Assembly: GCF_021190915.1 (NCBI RefSeq)
Contig: NZ_JAIOAP010000005.1
Coordinates: forward strand, 310,001 to 374,000
Source of the DNA: Cohnella silvisoli
GTDB lineage: Bacteria > Bacillota > Bacilli > Paenibacillales > Paenibacillaceae
Reading direction: 5' to 3'
DNA length: 64,000 nucleotides
Of this stretch, positions 1 to 8,898 are shown piece by piece (within the stretch, counting starts at the first letter, position 1; each line of letters starts with the position of its first letter). The notes beneath the pieces are model-generated. The model was not told the origin of the DNA, made no database searches, and worked only from the letters and a program-made list of their open reading frames with translations. Made by a program: the position numbers and the translations under genes.

Positions 1-1184
1 GCCCAACTTTCAGGCTTCATAAAAAATAAGCTTGCTACTACAAACGTACCCACACCAAGAGGCCATGGCTTCGGCACCGGGCGGGCTGAAGGTACAGCAG
101 GATCCTTTTTCTTTTTAATAGCAAAGGCGATAGCAATCAGCGTGAGCGCCACAGCGGCGGCACCTATTAGCTGTCCCGGCGAAGCTAAGAATTTTTCATC
201 GGCGTATATAAAGTTAAACACGATGGCACAGCCAACAAGGTACAAACCACCCGTTATGGTCAGACCAACCTTACCTAGCCAGGGTGCCGTCATTCTGGCA
301 GGCGTCAGCATCTCAACTATGGCTATAGGGACGCCGATACTCCAAATGACATGCCCCATCACAAAAGCCAGGGTGTTGTAGGCGCTGATACCCAAAACGG
401 GTATAGGCGTAACTTTCTGGGATTCAAGATCTAAGAAGGCTGGGTTAAAAAGCGCTTGATCTACGAGACCCGCCTCAATAACGCCATATGCCGCAGCCAA
501 AAGGAATAAAGTCGGCCAACCGCGGCCAGTACGACGGGCTAGCTCTCGAACGAGCAGAGCGCCCCCACCATACAGCGGCAGAATTAGCGGAAACCCGAGA
601 ATGTTCCGGAGCGGACTGACTCCCAGTAAAAATTCACCCACCCATGGCGCAAGCAGAAGCAAGCCCAGCGCTGGAGCAAGGCGCTGAAGCAGTGCTGATG
701 ATGATGAAGAATCCCTGGGTGGATTCTTCGTTCTTCTCTGTCGGATCCAGCAAACAGCGGTGGCGATCAAGCCAAAAACTATACCAATTATGAAATGAGT
801 CGCAAGCATCCTTATAAATATCACGAAGCGAATGACTATCTCTTCCAGTGCCGGGCTGAACGAGTCATTCAATTTCCCCTTAAGGTCAGGTATTTCCATG
901 GTTATCTGATGGGTTATAGCCACGAACAGGCCAATCAGCGTACCCAAGACTATATAGTCATACAACGGTCGCTTGTTCTTCCGTAACAAAGCAACGGCAA
1001 GATATACTAGAAATGGGCCTATTGAAAGCACCTTATAGAGTGGCGACTCCAACGAAAGAAGCTGCAAGTCTTCTACGACCACGCGAGGAATCGCAATTGC
1101 GGCCATTGCCACCAGCAGCACCAGCGATATATCTGTACGGATATTTAATCTCCCTCGTTTCTTTAACATGTCGAACGCCAACAT
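1..1184 (-). CDS. integral membrane protein, unknown function, truncated by window edge
   Basis: An open minus-strand frame runs from an ATG at 1184 off the left edge without a stop, giving at least 394 residues. Translation shows a hydrophobic protein with about nine membrane segments. They fall in two blocks: an N-terminal block of about 110 residues, then a longer block containing [16 protein letters not shown] and [18 protein letters not shown] know similar proteins only as uncharacterised membrane proteins. It starts 6 bases after the stop of the XRE regulator at 1191-1643, on the same strand, so the two are probably co-transcribed. The Shine-Dalgarno is weak, and a second in-frame ATG at 1169 is possible. 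No function is assigned. Confidence 0.7.
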   Translation of the reverse strand, partial: MLAFDMLKKRGRLNIRTDISLVLLVAMAAIAIPRVVVEDLQLLSLESPLYKVLSIGPFLVYLAVALLRKNKRPLYDYIVLGTLIGLFVAITHQITMEIPDLKGKLNDSFSPALEEIVIRFVIFIRMLATHFIIGIVFGLIATAVCWIRQRRTKNPPRDSSSSSALLQRLAPALGLLLLAPWVGEFLLGVSPLRNILGFPLILPLYGGGALLVRELARRTGRGWPTLFLLAAAYGVIEAGLVDQALFNPAFLDLESQKVTPIPVLGISAYNTLAFVMGHVIWSIGVPIAIVEMLTPARMTAPWLGKVGLTITGGLYLVGCAIVFNFIYADEKFLASPGQLIGAAAVALTLIAIAFAIKKKKDPAVPSARPVPKPWPLGVGTFVVASLFFMKPESW

Positions 1185-1190
1185 AGTTGG

Positions 1191-1643
1191 TTAGTCTTTT
1201 TTATATTTCTCTTTGAGGATACCGGAACCAATCCCTGCACCGACCATTAGAAATAGAGATCCAAAATTCCATAAAAACTTCCCTCCGAACAATGTAATAT
1301 CCAGTGGCGTTAATTTGTTCAAAAGGAGGACACCCAGTTTTATGGCAAGCAGAACAACACCGGCTAAAAACAAAACATCGAATATTAATTTTAATCCTGG
1401 ATAGGCCAATTTCTTACCATCTCTTATCACTTTCTTTGTCAACTCCTCATCACTTCTTAATAATTCATCAATCGTTACACCAAAGAGGTCGCTTACGTTA
1501 ATGATGACTTCAATGCTCGGATAGTTCTGGCCATTCTCCCATTTGGAAACAGACTGTCGACTAACAAAAAGCTTCGCCGCTAATTCCTCTTGAGACCATT
1601 CCTTCTTCTTTCTTTCCGTCTTTAACTTTTCTCCAAAAATCAT
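1191..1643 (-). CDS. XRE-family regulator with C-terminal membrane segments
   Basis: 150 residues. Residues 1-65 form a helix-turn-helix of the Xre/Cro class (motif WSQEELAAKLFVSRQSVSKW, followed by ENGQNYPS). Residues 80-145 contain two hydrophobic stretches, so the repressor is probably membrane tethered. This layout (an SOS-response-like Xre domain plus short membrane tail) is common in Firmicutes, where the regulator controls an adjacent membrane protein. Here the downstream gene (stop-to-start gap 6 bases) encodes a polytopic membrane protein, which is the likely target or partner. The ligand and operator are not visible. Confidence 0.85.
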   Translation of the reverse strand: MIFGEKLKTERKKKEWSQEELAAKLFVSRQSVSKWENGQNYPSIEVIINVSDLFGVTIDELLRSDEELTKKVIRDGKKLAYPGLKLIFDVLFLAGVVLLAIKLGVLLLNKLTPLDITLFGGKFLWNFGSLFLMVGAGIGSGILKEKYKKD

Positions 1644-1933
1644 ATTTCAGCAGCAACCTTTCAGTAATATATACGTCATTATTTGCTGACCCCATACGAA
1701 AAGTAAAGACCGCTGTAGTTGCAGAGTCCCGCAACCTCCAGTTGCCATCAATATCCCCTTGAGTAATCTCCTCTCCAATAGGCGGTCGGACTCTTGCTCC
1801 GCACGAAAGGTTACGCCTCGCCTGTTGGTGGATGGATGCCGTCAAGATGCACGATACCCTTCAACAACCACCTGTTCCGACTTCCGGACTGCGGCTGGCT
1901 CCGGGCTTCTTGCAACTGCTTTCGTCGGGTTCT

Positions 1934-2045
1934 TGTTTGCAAGCCGTTGAACGGAAAGCCCAAAGAGGGCTGCAACAGGTTACTTGCCCATAACCAGTCA
2001 CAGCCCCCAAACCCGCATCCGACACGGCCTCCGATCTCCTTACTC
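1934..2045. repeat. island-end repeat, alpha copy A (no attachment core)
   Basis: It starts with two 11-bp units (TGTTTGCAAGC, CGTTGAACGGA) and continues with a nested hairpin (AGCCC/GGGCT inside AGGGCTGCAACAGGT paired with a near-complement). It ends at the TTACTC that contains the stop codon of the collagen-like gene. The same block recurs at 10365, 11231, 15664 and 17299. Copies C, D and E continue into a fragment of the sulfurtransferase 3' end, but this copy does not: its neighbour is the collagen-like gene. Bases 1644-1933 show no gene or other feature. Confidence 0.75.
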
Positions 2046-2906
2046 AATAGGAGATGTAAGGGGATACGGGAGTCTCGCCGCTTCGAAAACTGCATCCGTA
2101 ATCGCTGTATCGTCTCCGTTCACAGCCGTATAAAAAGGAATAATGTCAATTGGGGACCCGGCTTTAAGCTTAAGAATCGCAGATGTGGTGATATCGTAGT
2201 AACCCGGGCCCTTAGGAGTGATTTTATACTTGTGAAGGTAATTAAACATCCCCGGAGCCGGCCTCTCAACGATACCTAGCTCTAGATTACTGCCTAAAGC
2301 GCTACCCAGATAGATTTCGAAAGAAGCCTGAACGAAATAGATACCATCATTTTTAGGAGTGAATGTAGTAGAGTTAAATTCATCCGCTAAATCAAAACTT
2401 TCAGTTCCGAACACAATGCCTGAGGGATAGTTTGTTTTTTGGAGTCCCCCACTAGCCCTGAAAGCCGATGAAATGATCTCCGTGCCCGGAGGCCCTGCTG
2501 TGCCCGTATCTCCTTTAGGACCTTGGAGACCTTGCGGACCTGTCGCCCCGGTATCCCCTTTGGCCCCTTGCGAGCCTGTCGCCCCAGTCGCGCCAGTATC
2601 TCCTTTGACACCTTGCGGGCCTGTCGTTCCGGTTGCTCCGGTATCTCCTTTCGCGCCTCGCGGACCGGTTGCCCCGGTCAAACCGGTATCTCCTTTGGGT
2701 CCGATCACGTTCCACGAGATCCATTTCTCGGTTTTCTTGCACGATTTAGATGAGGCAACGATTCGAAGATCCCCATTCGTATTGGCGCAAGCGTTAATTA
2801 CGCTTGACGTCTGTTTGTTCTGAACGGCTGCGTAAGCGCCATAACCGGAACAAACAAGCACGAGGAGACCGCAACATATTAAAATCATTTTTTTGCTTAT
2901 ATACAA
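2040..2906 (-). CDS. collagen-like (BclA-type) surface or exosporium protein
   Basis: About 288 residues from the start I prefer, a TTG at 2906. The upstream in-frame TTG at 2921 lies inside the purine-rich Shine-Dalgarno GGAGGGGG, which sits 5 bases before the 2906 TTG. Residues 1-28 form a signal anchor ([20 protein letters not shown]). Next comes a short Cys-containing segment ending in KTEKWISWN, then about 24 GXY triplets dominated by GDTGATG/GPKGD. A C-terminal beta-rich domain of about 140 residues resembles the C1q/TNF-like fold of BclA proteins. Such proteins form filaments on spores or cell surfaces. The final codon and stop coincide with the edge of repeat copy A, so the C-terminus may have been reshaped by recombination. 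Confidence 0.8.
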   Translation of the reverse strand: MYISKKMILICCGLLVLVCSGYGAYAAVQNKQTSSVINACANTNGDLRIVASSKSCKKTEKWISWNVIGPKGDTGLTGATGPRGAKGDTGATGTTGPQGVKGDTGATGATGSQGAKGDTGATGPQGLQGPKGDTGTAGPPGTEIISSAFRASGGLQKTNYPSGIVFGTESFDLADEFNSTTFTPKNDGIYFVQASFEIYLGSALGSNLELGIVERPAPGMFNYLHKYKITPKGPGYYDITTSAILKLKAGSPIDIIPFYTAVNGDDTAITDAVFEAARLPYPLTSPIE

Positions 2907-2985
2907 TTTTTCCCCCTCCAAACGTTGGAATTACCTGCATTCATGCTCAAAACAAACATGGACTTGCCGATCAGATCTGGCGGTG

Positions 2986-3669
2986 TTACGGCTTCAAGCA
3001 CACGATGCCGAGCCGTTCGTGCGCTTCCTCTTCCATCCATTGGTTATCGAGCTCGTACAAGCAATCCTGCACGGGGGCAATGCCGCTTCGTACGGATTGG
3101 CGCTGGATTTGATTTTGCATGAATTTGCTATTGCAGAGGACGACGACTTTGTCGCAGTAGGGGACGGCCCACCTTTGCAGCTGTTCCCATCGATCCAACA
3201 CTTCTGGACGGAAAACGAACGATTGACCCTCGGCTAGCATGGAGCGAATGTCGATAAGCAGCTTCACCTTGCCGTAACGGGACAGATCGACGCAATGTCT
3301 CATGAGCACGGAGCCGATCTTCGTCAGTTCACGGTCGGTAATGCCTCCGTTGATCTGCCACTCCAGCAAGCGCTCCTCCTCGTGCGCCGTATAGACGAAC
3401 CGCTCCTCCAGCGGTTTCCTGTACGCCCGCTTCATCGAGGCAGAGTGAACCGCGAAAGGCTCATAGGCGAAAAAATAGCCGATGTCGACGTCAAGCCCAT
3501 GACAGATCGCCTCGATGTTCAGCAAAGACACGTTGCGTTCTCCGCGCTCTACGCTGCCGATGTAGGTGCGATCGAGCCCGGAGCGAGCCGCAAGCCCCTC
3601 TTGCGTGATGCCGAAGGCGCCTCGCAGTTCCTTCATCCGTTGTCCGAATTGATGCAATAGGTCATCCAT
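2986..3669 (-). CDS. XRE-family regulator with long C-terminal domain
   Basis: About 227 residues from the ATG at 3669, which has GAGGTG six bases upstream. A longer in-frame start at 3705 lacks such a site. Residues 5-65 are an Xre helix-turn-helix (ELRGAFGITQEGLAARSGLD then RTYIGSVERGER). The remaining ~150 residues contain a stretch with alternating hydrophobic strands (VKLLIDIRSML, CDKVVVLCNSKFM) that could be a STAS/SpoIIAA-like sensor fold. That last point is inference. It is a single gene, convergent with nothing. Bases 3670-4034 upstream show no further gene. Confidence 0.8.
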   Translation of the reverse strand: MDDLLHQFGQRMKELRGAFGITQEGLAARSGLDRTYIGSVERGERNVSLLNIEAICHGLDVDIGYFFAYEPFAVHSASMKRAYRKPLEERFVYTAHEEERLLEWQINGGITDRELTKIGSVLMRHCVDLSRYGKVKLLIDIRSMLAEGQSFVFRPEVLDRWEQLQRWAVPYCDKVVVLCNSKFMQNQIQRQSVRSGIAPVQDCLYELDNQWMEEEAHERLGIVCLKP

Positions 3670-4034
3670 CCGAATCACCTCAGATTGCGTTTTTGATTGT
3701 AGCATCCCCCGTTTTCAAGCGTCGACCGACTATAAGTCGCTTTTCCTCCGTTTAGGCCCATCCTGGGTTTGCCATGTACCTTAATTTATTCGAGTAACTG
3801 GGTTTGAAACCTTTCGCAAAGATGATTATTGCTGGGACAATGCGTTGGCGGAAGCGCGATAACATGCGACAAGCGGAAGCGATTTGAATCACAAAAGTCA
3901 TGGATGGGCTGAGAAGCTGATGCCGGGGAGATAACTTCGTTACAATCGTATCCGTTAGGTTAATGAATCCGTTAGATACCGCAATGAATATATATCATGT
4001 TTTTCAAACAAAGTATTATAACTAAAATATTACC

Positions 4035-4063
4035 TTGACAGTCACAGTACTATGTCGTACTAT
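4035..4063 (+). promoter_or_regulatory. SigA-type promoter with overlapping palindromic operator of the PadR operon
   Basis: TTGACA at 4035-4040, a 17-base spacer and TACTAT at 4058-4063, about 20 bases before the PadR start codon. The spacer and -10 contain AGTACTATGTCGTACT, an inverted repeat of AGTAC around a 6-base centre. PadR proteins bind such palindromes and repress their own operons, so autoregulation is the natural reading. Confidence 0.75.
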
Positions 4064-4083
4064 ACAAATGCGGGGGTGATTAC

Positions 4084-4413
4084 ATGAGCGAGAACAAAAT
4101 TACATCCGACCTGCTGCGAGGACATACCGATACGATGATTTTACGGATCTTGTCCGAAGCTGACCGCTACGGCTATGAGATTGTCAAGCTAATTGCCGAG
4201 CGCTCGGGTGGTGAGTATGAATTAAAGGAAGCCACGATGTACTCCAGCGTACGGCGGCTTGAGGTGGATGGTGATATCGAGTGGTATTGGGGCGATGAAT
4301 CTCAGGGTGGACGGCGTAAATATTTTAGGATTACCGAAAAGGGAAAGGCTGCTTACGCTCGCAACAAAAGCAACTGGGAGTACGCAAAACGCGTGCTTGA
4401 AAACTTATTATAA
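4084..4413 (+). CDS. PadR-family transcriptional regulator
   Basis: 109 residues, the usual size of short PadR regulators. A winged helix spans residues 10-85 (DTMILRILSEADRYGYEIVK, then ATMYSSVRRLE and GGRRKYFRITEKGKA), followed by a C-terminal dimerisation helix. It is the first gene of a four-gene operon (PadR, pentapeptide protein, ABC ATPase, ABC permease) with gaps of 14, 14 and 0 bases. In such operons PadR senses the drug or peptide that the exporter removes. It has a palindromic site in its own promoter. Confidence 0.92.
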   Translation: MSENKITSDLLRGHTDTMILRILSEADRYGYEIVKLIAERSGGEYELKEATMYSSVRRLEVDGDIEWYWGDESQGGRRKYFRITEKGKAAYARNKSNWEYAKRVLENLL

Positions 4414-4427
4414 GGAGATTTGATGTT

Positions 4428-5291
4428 ATGAATGAAAAATTGAACAACTATTTGAACGGCGTTTTCGCACCGTACGATGGGGTAAAAAGCGTCGCCGAAT
4501 TAAAGACTGACCTGCTCTCCGATTTGCAGGAGCGGTTCCGCGAACTCAAAGCCGAGGGCAAGGACGATGAAACGGCTTTTGAGATGACCATTGACAGCAT
4601 CGGCGACATTGAGCAAACGGTACAAGAGGTTGCCAACCTCTCCCGCTCGCTGGAGCGGCAGGTGGTGACAAACTTTAGCGCGAGTAACCTGGCGAAAAGC
4701 GACTTTGCAGGCGTTACGGCCCATAAAGGACTGTTTAAAGGTAGCGCGTTGCACGGTTCCGACTTTTCAGGTGCGGACTTGACCGGCAGCACGTTTGCGA
4801 GCAGCGATGTACGTGAAGCCAATTTTGATGGCGCAAATCTGACTGACTGCAGCCTGTCCGCCCTTGATCTTGCGAATGCAAGCTTCAATAAATCGATCCT
4901 TGTACGCACCAATTTCAGCAAGTCGTGGCTGGCCGGGGCCAAATTCATCGATGTAAAACTGACCGACGTCAAGCTGAACATGACCGACCTCGGAAAAACA
5001 ATCTTTGAAAACTGTATCTTTGACGGCGTGGAGTTCAAATATTCCGATCTGGGAGGGCTGTGTTTTGACGGGCAAACCTTTATCGGCGTTAAGTTTGACA
5101 AGTCGGCATTGAACGAAGTTTCGTTTAAGGGCGCGACACTCAAGAACGTGTCTTTTCCGACGTCTTCGTTGTCTAAAAAATATTACCGTATTATCAAAAC
5201 CGTCTGCTTTGATGGCGCGATGATGGATAAGTTGACCTATGCTTCGCTTAAAGGCATGGGTGCCGATTTGTCAAAGGTTACGGTTATCTAA
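4428..5291 (+). CDS. pentapeptide-repeat protein with N-terminal DUF1700-like helical domain
   Basis: 287 residues. Residues 1-80 resemble the HAAS/DUF1700 helical domain that normally follows PadR genes (LKTDLLSDLQERFRELKAEG, then FEMTIDSIGDIEQTVQE). Residues 85-270 are pentapeptide repeats of the A(D/N)LXX type (SDFSGADLTGSTF, ANFDGANLTDCSL), predicting a right-handed quadrilateral beta-helix. Pentapeptide proteins include Qnr/MfpA gyrase-protecting DNA mimics, but most have no known function. Fusion to a PadR-partner domain in an exporter operon suggests a role in sensing or protection. No target can be assigned from sequence. Confidence 0.85.
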   Translation: MNEKLNNYLNGVFAPYDGVKSVAELKTDLLSDLQERFRELKAEGKDDETAFEMTIDSIGDIEQTVQEVANLSRSLERQVVTNFSASNLAKSDFAGVTAHKGLFKGSALHGSDFSGADLTGSTFASSDVREANFDGANLTDCSLSALDLANASFNKSILVRTNFSKSWLAGAKFIDVKLTDVKLNMTDLGKTIFENCIFDGVEFKYSDLGGLCFDGQTFIGVKFDKSALNEVSFKGATLKNVSFPTSSLSKKYYRIIKTVCFDGAMMDKLTYASLKGMGADLSKVTVI

Positions 5292-5305
5292 GGGAGGGGA
5301 AGAAT

Positions 5306-6067
5306 ATGCAAACCAAGTCCATTCAAGTAAAAGGACTGCAAAAATCCTACAAGCAGCTACAAGTCCTAAAGGGCGTAGATTTTGAGGTGGAAAAGGGCAG
5401 TATTTTCGCCCTGCTCGGCTCCAACGGGGCGGGCAAGACAACGGTTGTCAAAATCCTCACTACGCTGCTCAATTCAGACGGCGGAACCGCCACCGTAAAC
5501 GGATTCGATGTTGCAACAAAACCCGAGAATGTGCGGCAGTCGATCAGTCTGACCGGGCAATTCGCCGCCGTGGACGAAATTTTGACCGGACGGGAAAATC
5601 TGATCTTGATTGCCAAGCTGAGATATCTCAAAAGTCCGCGTCTGGTAGCGGATGATTTGCTTAGACGTTTCGGCTTGACAGACGCCGCCGACCGCAGGGC
5701 GTCTACTTATTCGGGCGGTATGCGCCGCAGGCTCGACATCGCCTTGAGCCTTGTGGGGAATCCGCAGATCATTTTCCTCGACGAGCCGACCACTGGGCTT
5801 GACCCCGAGGCACGCATTGAGGCTTGGAAGATTGTCAAGGAGCTTGCCGACGGTGGAACGACGGTATTCCTGACCACGCAGTATTTGGATGAGGCTGAGC
5901 AGCTTGCCGACCGAATTGCCATTCTGCACGAGGGCAGAATCATCGCCAACGGCACGCTTGCAGAGCTGAAAAAGCTGTTCCCGCCCGCAAAGGTGGAGTA
6001 TGTTGAAAAACAGCTGACATTGGAAGAGATATTCCTCGCCATCGTCGGCAAAAAGGAGGGCGCGTAA
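5306..6067 (+). CDS. ABC transporter ATP-binding protein, DrrA-like
   Basis: 253 residues. Walker A is GSNGAGKTT (about residue 37), the Q-loop is near TGQFAAVDE, the ABC signature appears as YSGGMRRRLDIA, Walker B as IIFLDEPTTGLDP, and the switch histidine is replaced in TTQYLDEAEQLADR. This pattern is typical of the DrrA/ABC-2 daunorubicin-type exporters, where H to Q is usual. The C-terminus is shorter than in full DrrA proteins. It ends immediately before the permease start at 6068. Substrate unknown; export of an antibiotic or lipid is the family expectation. Confidence 0.93.
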   Translation: MQTKSIQVKGLQKSYKQLQVLKGVDFEVEKGSIFALLGSNGAGKTTVVKILTTLLNSDGGTATVNGFDVATKPENVRQSISLTGQFAAVDEILTGRENLILIAKLRYLKSPRLVADDLLRRFGLTDAADRRASTYSGGMRRRLDIALSLVGNPQIIFLDEPTTGLDPEARIEAWKIVKELADGGTTVFLTTQYLDEAEQLADRIAILHEGRIIANGTLAELKKLFPPAKVEYVEKQLTLEEIFLAIVGKKEGA

Positions 6068-6835
6068 ATGGAGACGGCAAAGAACCACTTCTTCAGCGAT
6101 ATGGGCGTTATGCTTGGACGTTCCATGCGCCATATTTTCCGCAGTATAGACACCATCGTCACGGTCTGCATCACTCCGATTGCGATGATGCTGCTGTTCG
6201 TCTATGTGCTTGGCGGCGCAATCCAAACCGGTACGGATAACTATGTGAACTACCTGTTGCCCGGTATCCTGCTGATTGCGATTGCAAGCGGTATATCCTA
6301 TACGGCTTACCGCCTGTTTTTGGATAAGCAACGGGGCATAATTGAGCGGTTCCACACCATGCCGATTTCACGTTCCGCCGTGCTGTGGGGGCACGTGCTG
6401 ACCTCGGTGGTATCCAACGCCATATCGGTTGTCGTCATCATTCTCGTAGCGCTCATTATGGGCTTTCGTTCATCGGCGGGGATATTGCCATGGCTTGCGG
6501 TCGCCGGCATACTCATGCTGTTTACGCTGGCATTATCCTGGGTCGCGGCGATTGCGGGATTGTCCGCAAAATCGGTGGAAGGTGCAAGCGCCTTTTCCTA
6601 CCCGATTATCTTCCTGCCATTTATCAGCTCGGCGTTTGTGCCCACCGAATCGATGCCATCGGTCGTTCGCGCCTTTGCCGAAAACCAGCCGGTGACCTCG
6701 ATAGTGGGAGCCATACGTGCGCTGCTGTCAGATCAGCCGGTGGGCAATGATATATGGGTCGCTCTTGCGTGGTGCGTCGGGATTTTGCTCGTAGCCTATT
6801 TCTTTGCGATGAGAGTGTATAAAAAGCGGGTGTGA
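6068..6835 (+). CDS. ABC-2 type permease, DrrB-like
   Basis: 255 residues with six predicted membrane segments (for example MMLLFVYVLGGAIQ, LLPGILLIAIASGISYTAY, VVVIILVALIMGF). It carries the ABC-2 motif region FLPFISSAFVPTESMPSVVRA seen in DrrB/NodJ-type permeases. It starts directly after the ATPase stop and would form the exporter with it. A fragment about 93% identical to bases 6538-6645 recurs at 8775-8879, showing that a second copy of this gene once existed nearby. Confidence 0.92.
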   Translation: METAKNHFFSDMGVMLGRSMRHIFRSIDTIVTVCITPIAMMLLFVYVLGGAIQTGTDNYVNYLLPGILLIAIASGISYTAYRLFLDKQRGIIERFHTMPISRSAVLWGHVLTSVVSNAISVVVIILVALIMGFRSSAGILPWLAVAGILMLFTLALSWVAAIAGLSAKSVEGASAFSYPIIFLPFISSAFVPTESMPSVVRAFAENQPVTSIVGAIRALLSDQPVGNDIWVALAWCVGILLVAYFFAMRVYKKRV

Positions 6836-6931
6836 AATAGTTAAAGAAGGAAGCTGCAATCTAGAACTTTATTTTCACGTTAGCTGCTGCTTTTTCTATG
6901 ATCGGTCAAGACTTAGGTATTGTTTAAAGGA

Positions 6932-6978
6932 AAACGCTAAGCCGGGAGGCATAATCATAGGCTTGGCGTTTATTTTCG
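6932..6978 (+). terminator. terminator of the PadR/ABC operon
   Basis: A 12-bp stem (AAACGCTAAGCC against GGCTTGGCGTTT, one G-U pair) with a 16-base loop, followed by TTTATTTT. Confidence 0.7.
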
Positions 6979-7028
6979 GTAATATGAGTTTCTAATTTTT
7001 AGAAAAATTGGAAGGGGATTTGTGAGGA

Positions 7029-8649
7029 ATGACTTGGTTTACAAAATGGGCATTTGGCAACAAAGCAGCAGTATCTTTTTTAGTAACACTTATATTAGGC
7101 AGAACCAAAGCGTCTACTTGGCTTGTTGAAATGGAGCTTGAATCATAAGGTAATAACCAGTGTCATCTCCATTGTATTCTTTATTGGCTCGCTTGTTTTG
7201 TATACAACCTTACCTAAGGGTGTTGTCGATACATCAGATGCTACATTCCTTACGATCAACTTGACCTATCCACCAGAAACCCCCATTACAGCTGTAAAGG
7301 ATAAGGCCATTGAATTGGAAGCATTCATCATGAAGCAGCCCGAGGTCAAATATTCAATTCTGCAGCAAGGCAACAGTGAAGACAATGCCAAATGGGGTCT
7401 GGTCAGCTCCCCGACGCTTGCAAAATTCACCCTTATTATGAAGACAGGAGCCAATGCAGATCACTTTATCGATCAGGTTAATTCACAAAAATCGAATTAT
7501 CCAGGCGCCGAAATAGAGGCCGTCGGTGCAGGCTCTATAGGAAATAAGGTTTCACCCGTTACTATTGACTTAACAGGAGATAATGCCGAAGAACTAACAA
7601 CAGCCGCTGCGACAATCACTACTACGATCAAAGCCATCAACGGTGTAACTAAAGTGGTTAGTAACCAAGATGAGAAGAAACCAGGGTATTCGGTTGTTGT
7701 TGATCCGGCATTAGCTAATCCGCAAGAAACGGCTATGGCGATGCGTTCTCTGCTTAATCCGACGCCAATTGGTTCCATGCAGTTAGATGGCAAGGATACA
7801 CCGATTTTCTTAGGTGCCATGTTTAATCCTGCTACCAGCGCAGATCTTTCCGGCATTGAAATCATGACCGCCAAGGGTGTAACTGCGCTATCATCCATTG
7901 CCAAAATTGAAGCAACCAGCGATCCAAGCAGCTTTCTGCATAAAGACGGACGGCAATATATTCGGATTACGGCTCAGGTTAAGGCAGATAAATTATCCGA
8001 CATTAACAAAGAAATCCAAACGAAAACAAAAGACTTAAAGCTTCCCGCCGGAGTTACTCTCGTGCAAGGCGGAGCCTCCGTGAATCAAACGAGCGACTTT
8101 AATGATTTATACATGACCATGGTTGTCTCTATTGGGATCGTGCTTCTGATTATGGTCGTCACATTTAAAACCTTCCGTGCGCCAATTGCAAGTATACTAT
8201 CTCTGCCTTTTGCCGCAATCGGTTCTGTCCTTGCGATGATGATCACGCAAACGCCATTTGAAATAACCTCTATCTTCGGTGTCTTGATGCTCATCGGAAT
8301 TGTAGTTACCAATGCGATTGTCTTGATCGATCGCGTTAAACAAAATGAGGTGAAAATGAGCATCCGTGAAGCTTTGCTTGAAGCAGCCTCCAATAGAATG
8401 CGTCCAATTATGATGACGGCCATTGCAACAATTTGCGCTATGCTTCCCCTTTTATTCTCAAAAGCGGAACAAGGCAGCATCGTTTCCAAGGGTTTAGCCG
8501 TAGTCGTTATCGGAGGGTTAACCTCCGCTACCTTGTTCACTTTGATCATGGTGCCTACCTTCTATGAGGCACTTCACTTCTTAAAGGCCAGACGCCAAAG
8601 AAAACAAATAGCTTCTACTGTTGCTAGACCTACTGCTTTGTCAAACTAA
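7029..8649 (+). pseudogene. RND efflux pump remnant (internal deletion, frameshift)
   Basis: An ATG at 7029 opens a frame whose first 24 residues (MTWFTKWAFGNKAAVSFLVT and on) look like the N-terminus and first membrane helix of an RND pump. The frame stops within 20 further codons. The second half continues in another frame from about 7105, with a TTG start at 7123 giving 508 residues: membrane helix 7, the second periplasmic porter/docking region, and helices 8-12 (ITSIFGVLMLIGIVVTNAIV, ASNRMRPIMMTAIATICAML). Whole RND pumps of the SwrC/AcrB class are above 1000 residues, so about half the gene is gone. The C-terminal part might still be translated, but a half pump should not work alone. 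Confidence 0.85.
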
Positions 8650-8774
8650 ACAATCTAATAAGAATTCCACTTCGGAAGGGGCAGATGAATGAGTGCATTC
8701 ATCCTGCCCTTTCCTGTGTGTAAGTAGCTGGCTGCGGCGCCAGGTGCGAATAAAGCGGGAAACCCGTTCTTACT

Positions 8775-8879
8775 TGGGTCGCGGCGATTGCCGGACTGTC
8801 CGCAAAATCGGTGGATGGCGCAAGCGCCTTTTCCTACCCGATTATCTTCCTGCCGTTAATCAGCTCGGCGTTTGTGCCG
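8775..8879 (+). pseudogene. fragment of a duplicated ABC-2 permease gene
   Basis: 105 bases match the DrrB-like permease gene at about 6538-6645 with about eight mismatches. The match starts and ends abruptly, with no start codon or remaining frame. It lies between the RND remnant and the VOC gene and marks a degraded second copy of the exporter. Confidence 0.8.
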
Positions 8880-8898
8880 TTTTCTATCCCCCAATGTC

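Noticed and set aside
2473..2823. Proline-rich plus-strand frame opposite the collagen-like gene
   Set aside because: It is the mirror of the GXY triplets; low complexity keeps all frames open. No ribosome site.
4448..5143. Long minus-strand frame opposite the pentapeptide gene
   Set aside because: Repeats in the pentapeptide gene keep this frame open; no ribosome site and no protein-like composition.
5474..6355. 293-residue minus-strand frame across the ABC genes
   Set aside because: It lies opposite two clear ABC genes with intact motifs and has no ribosome site.
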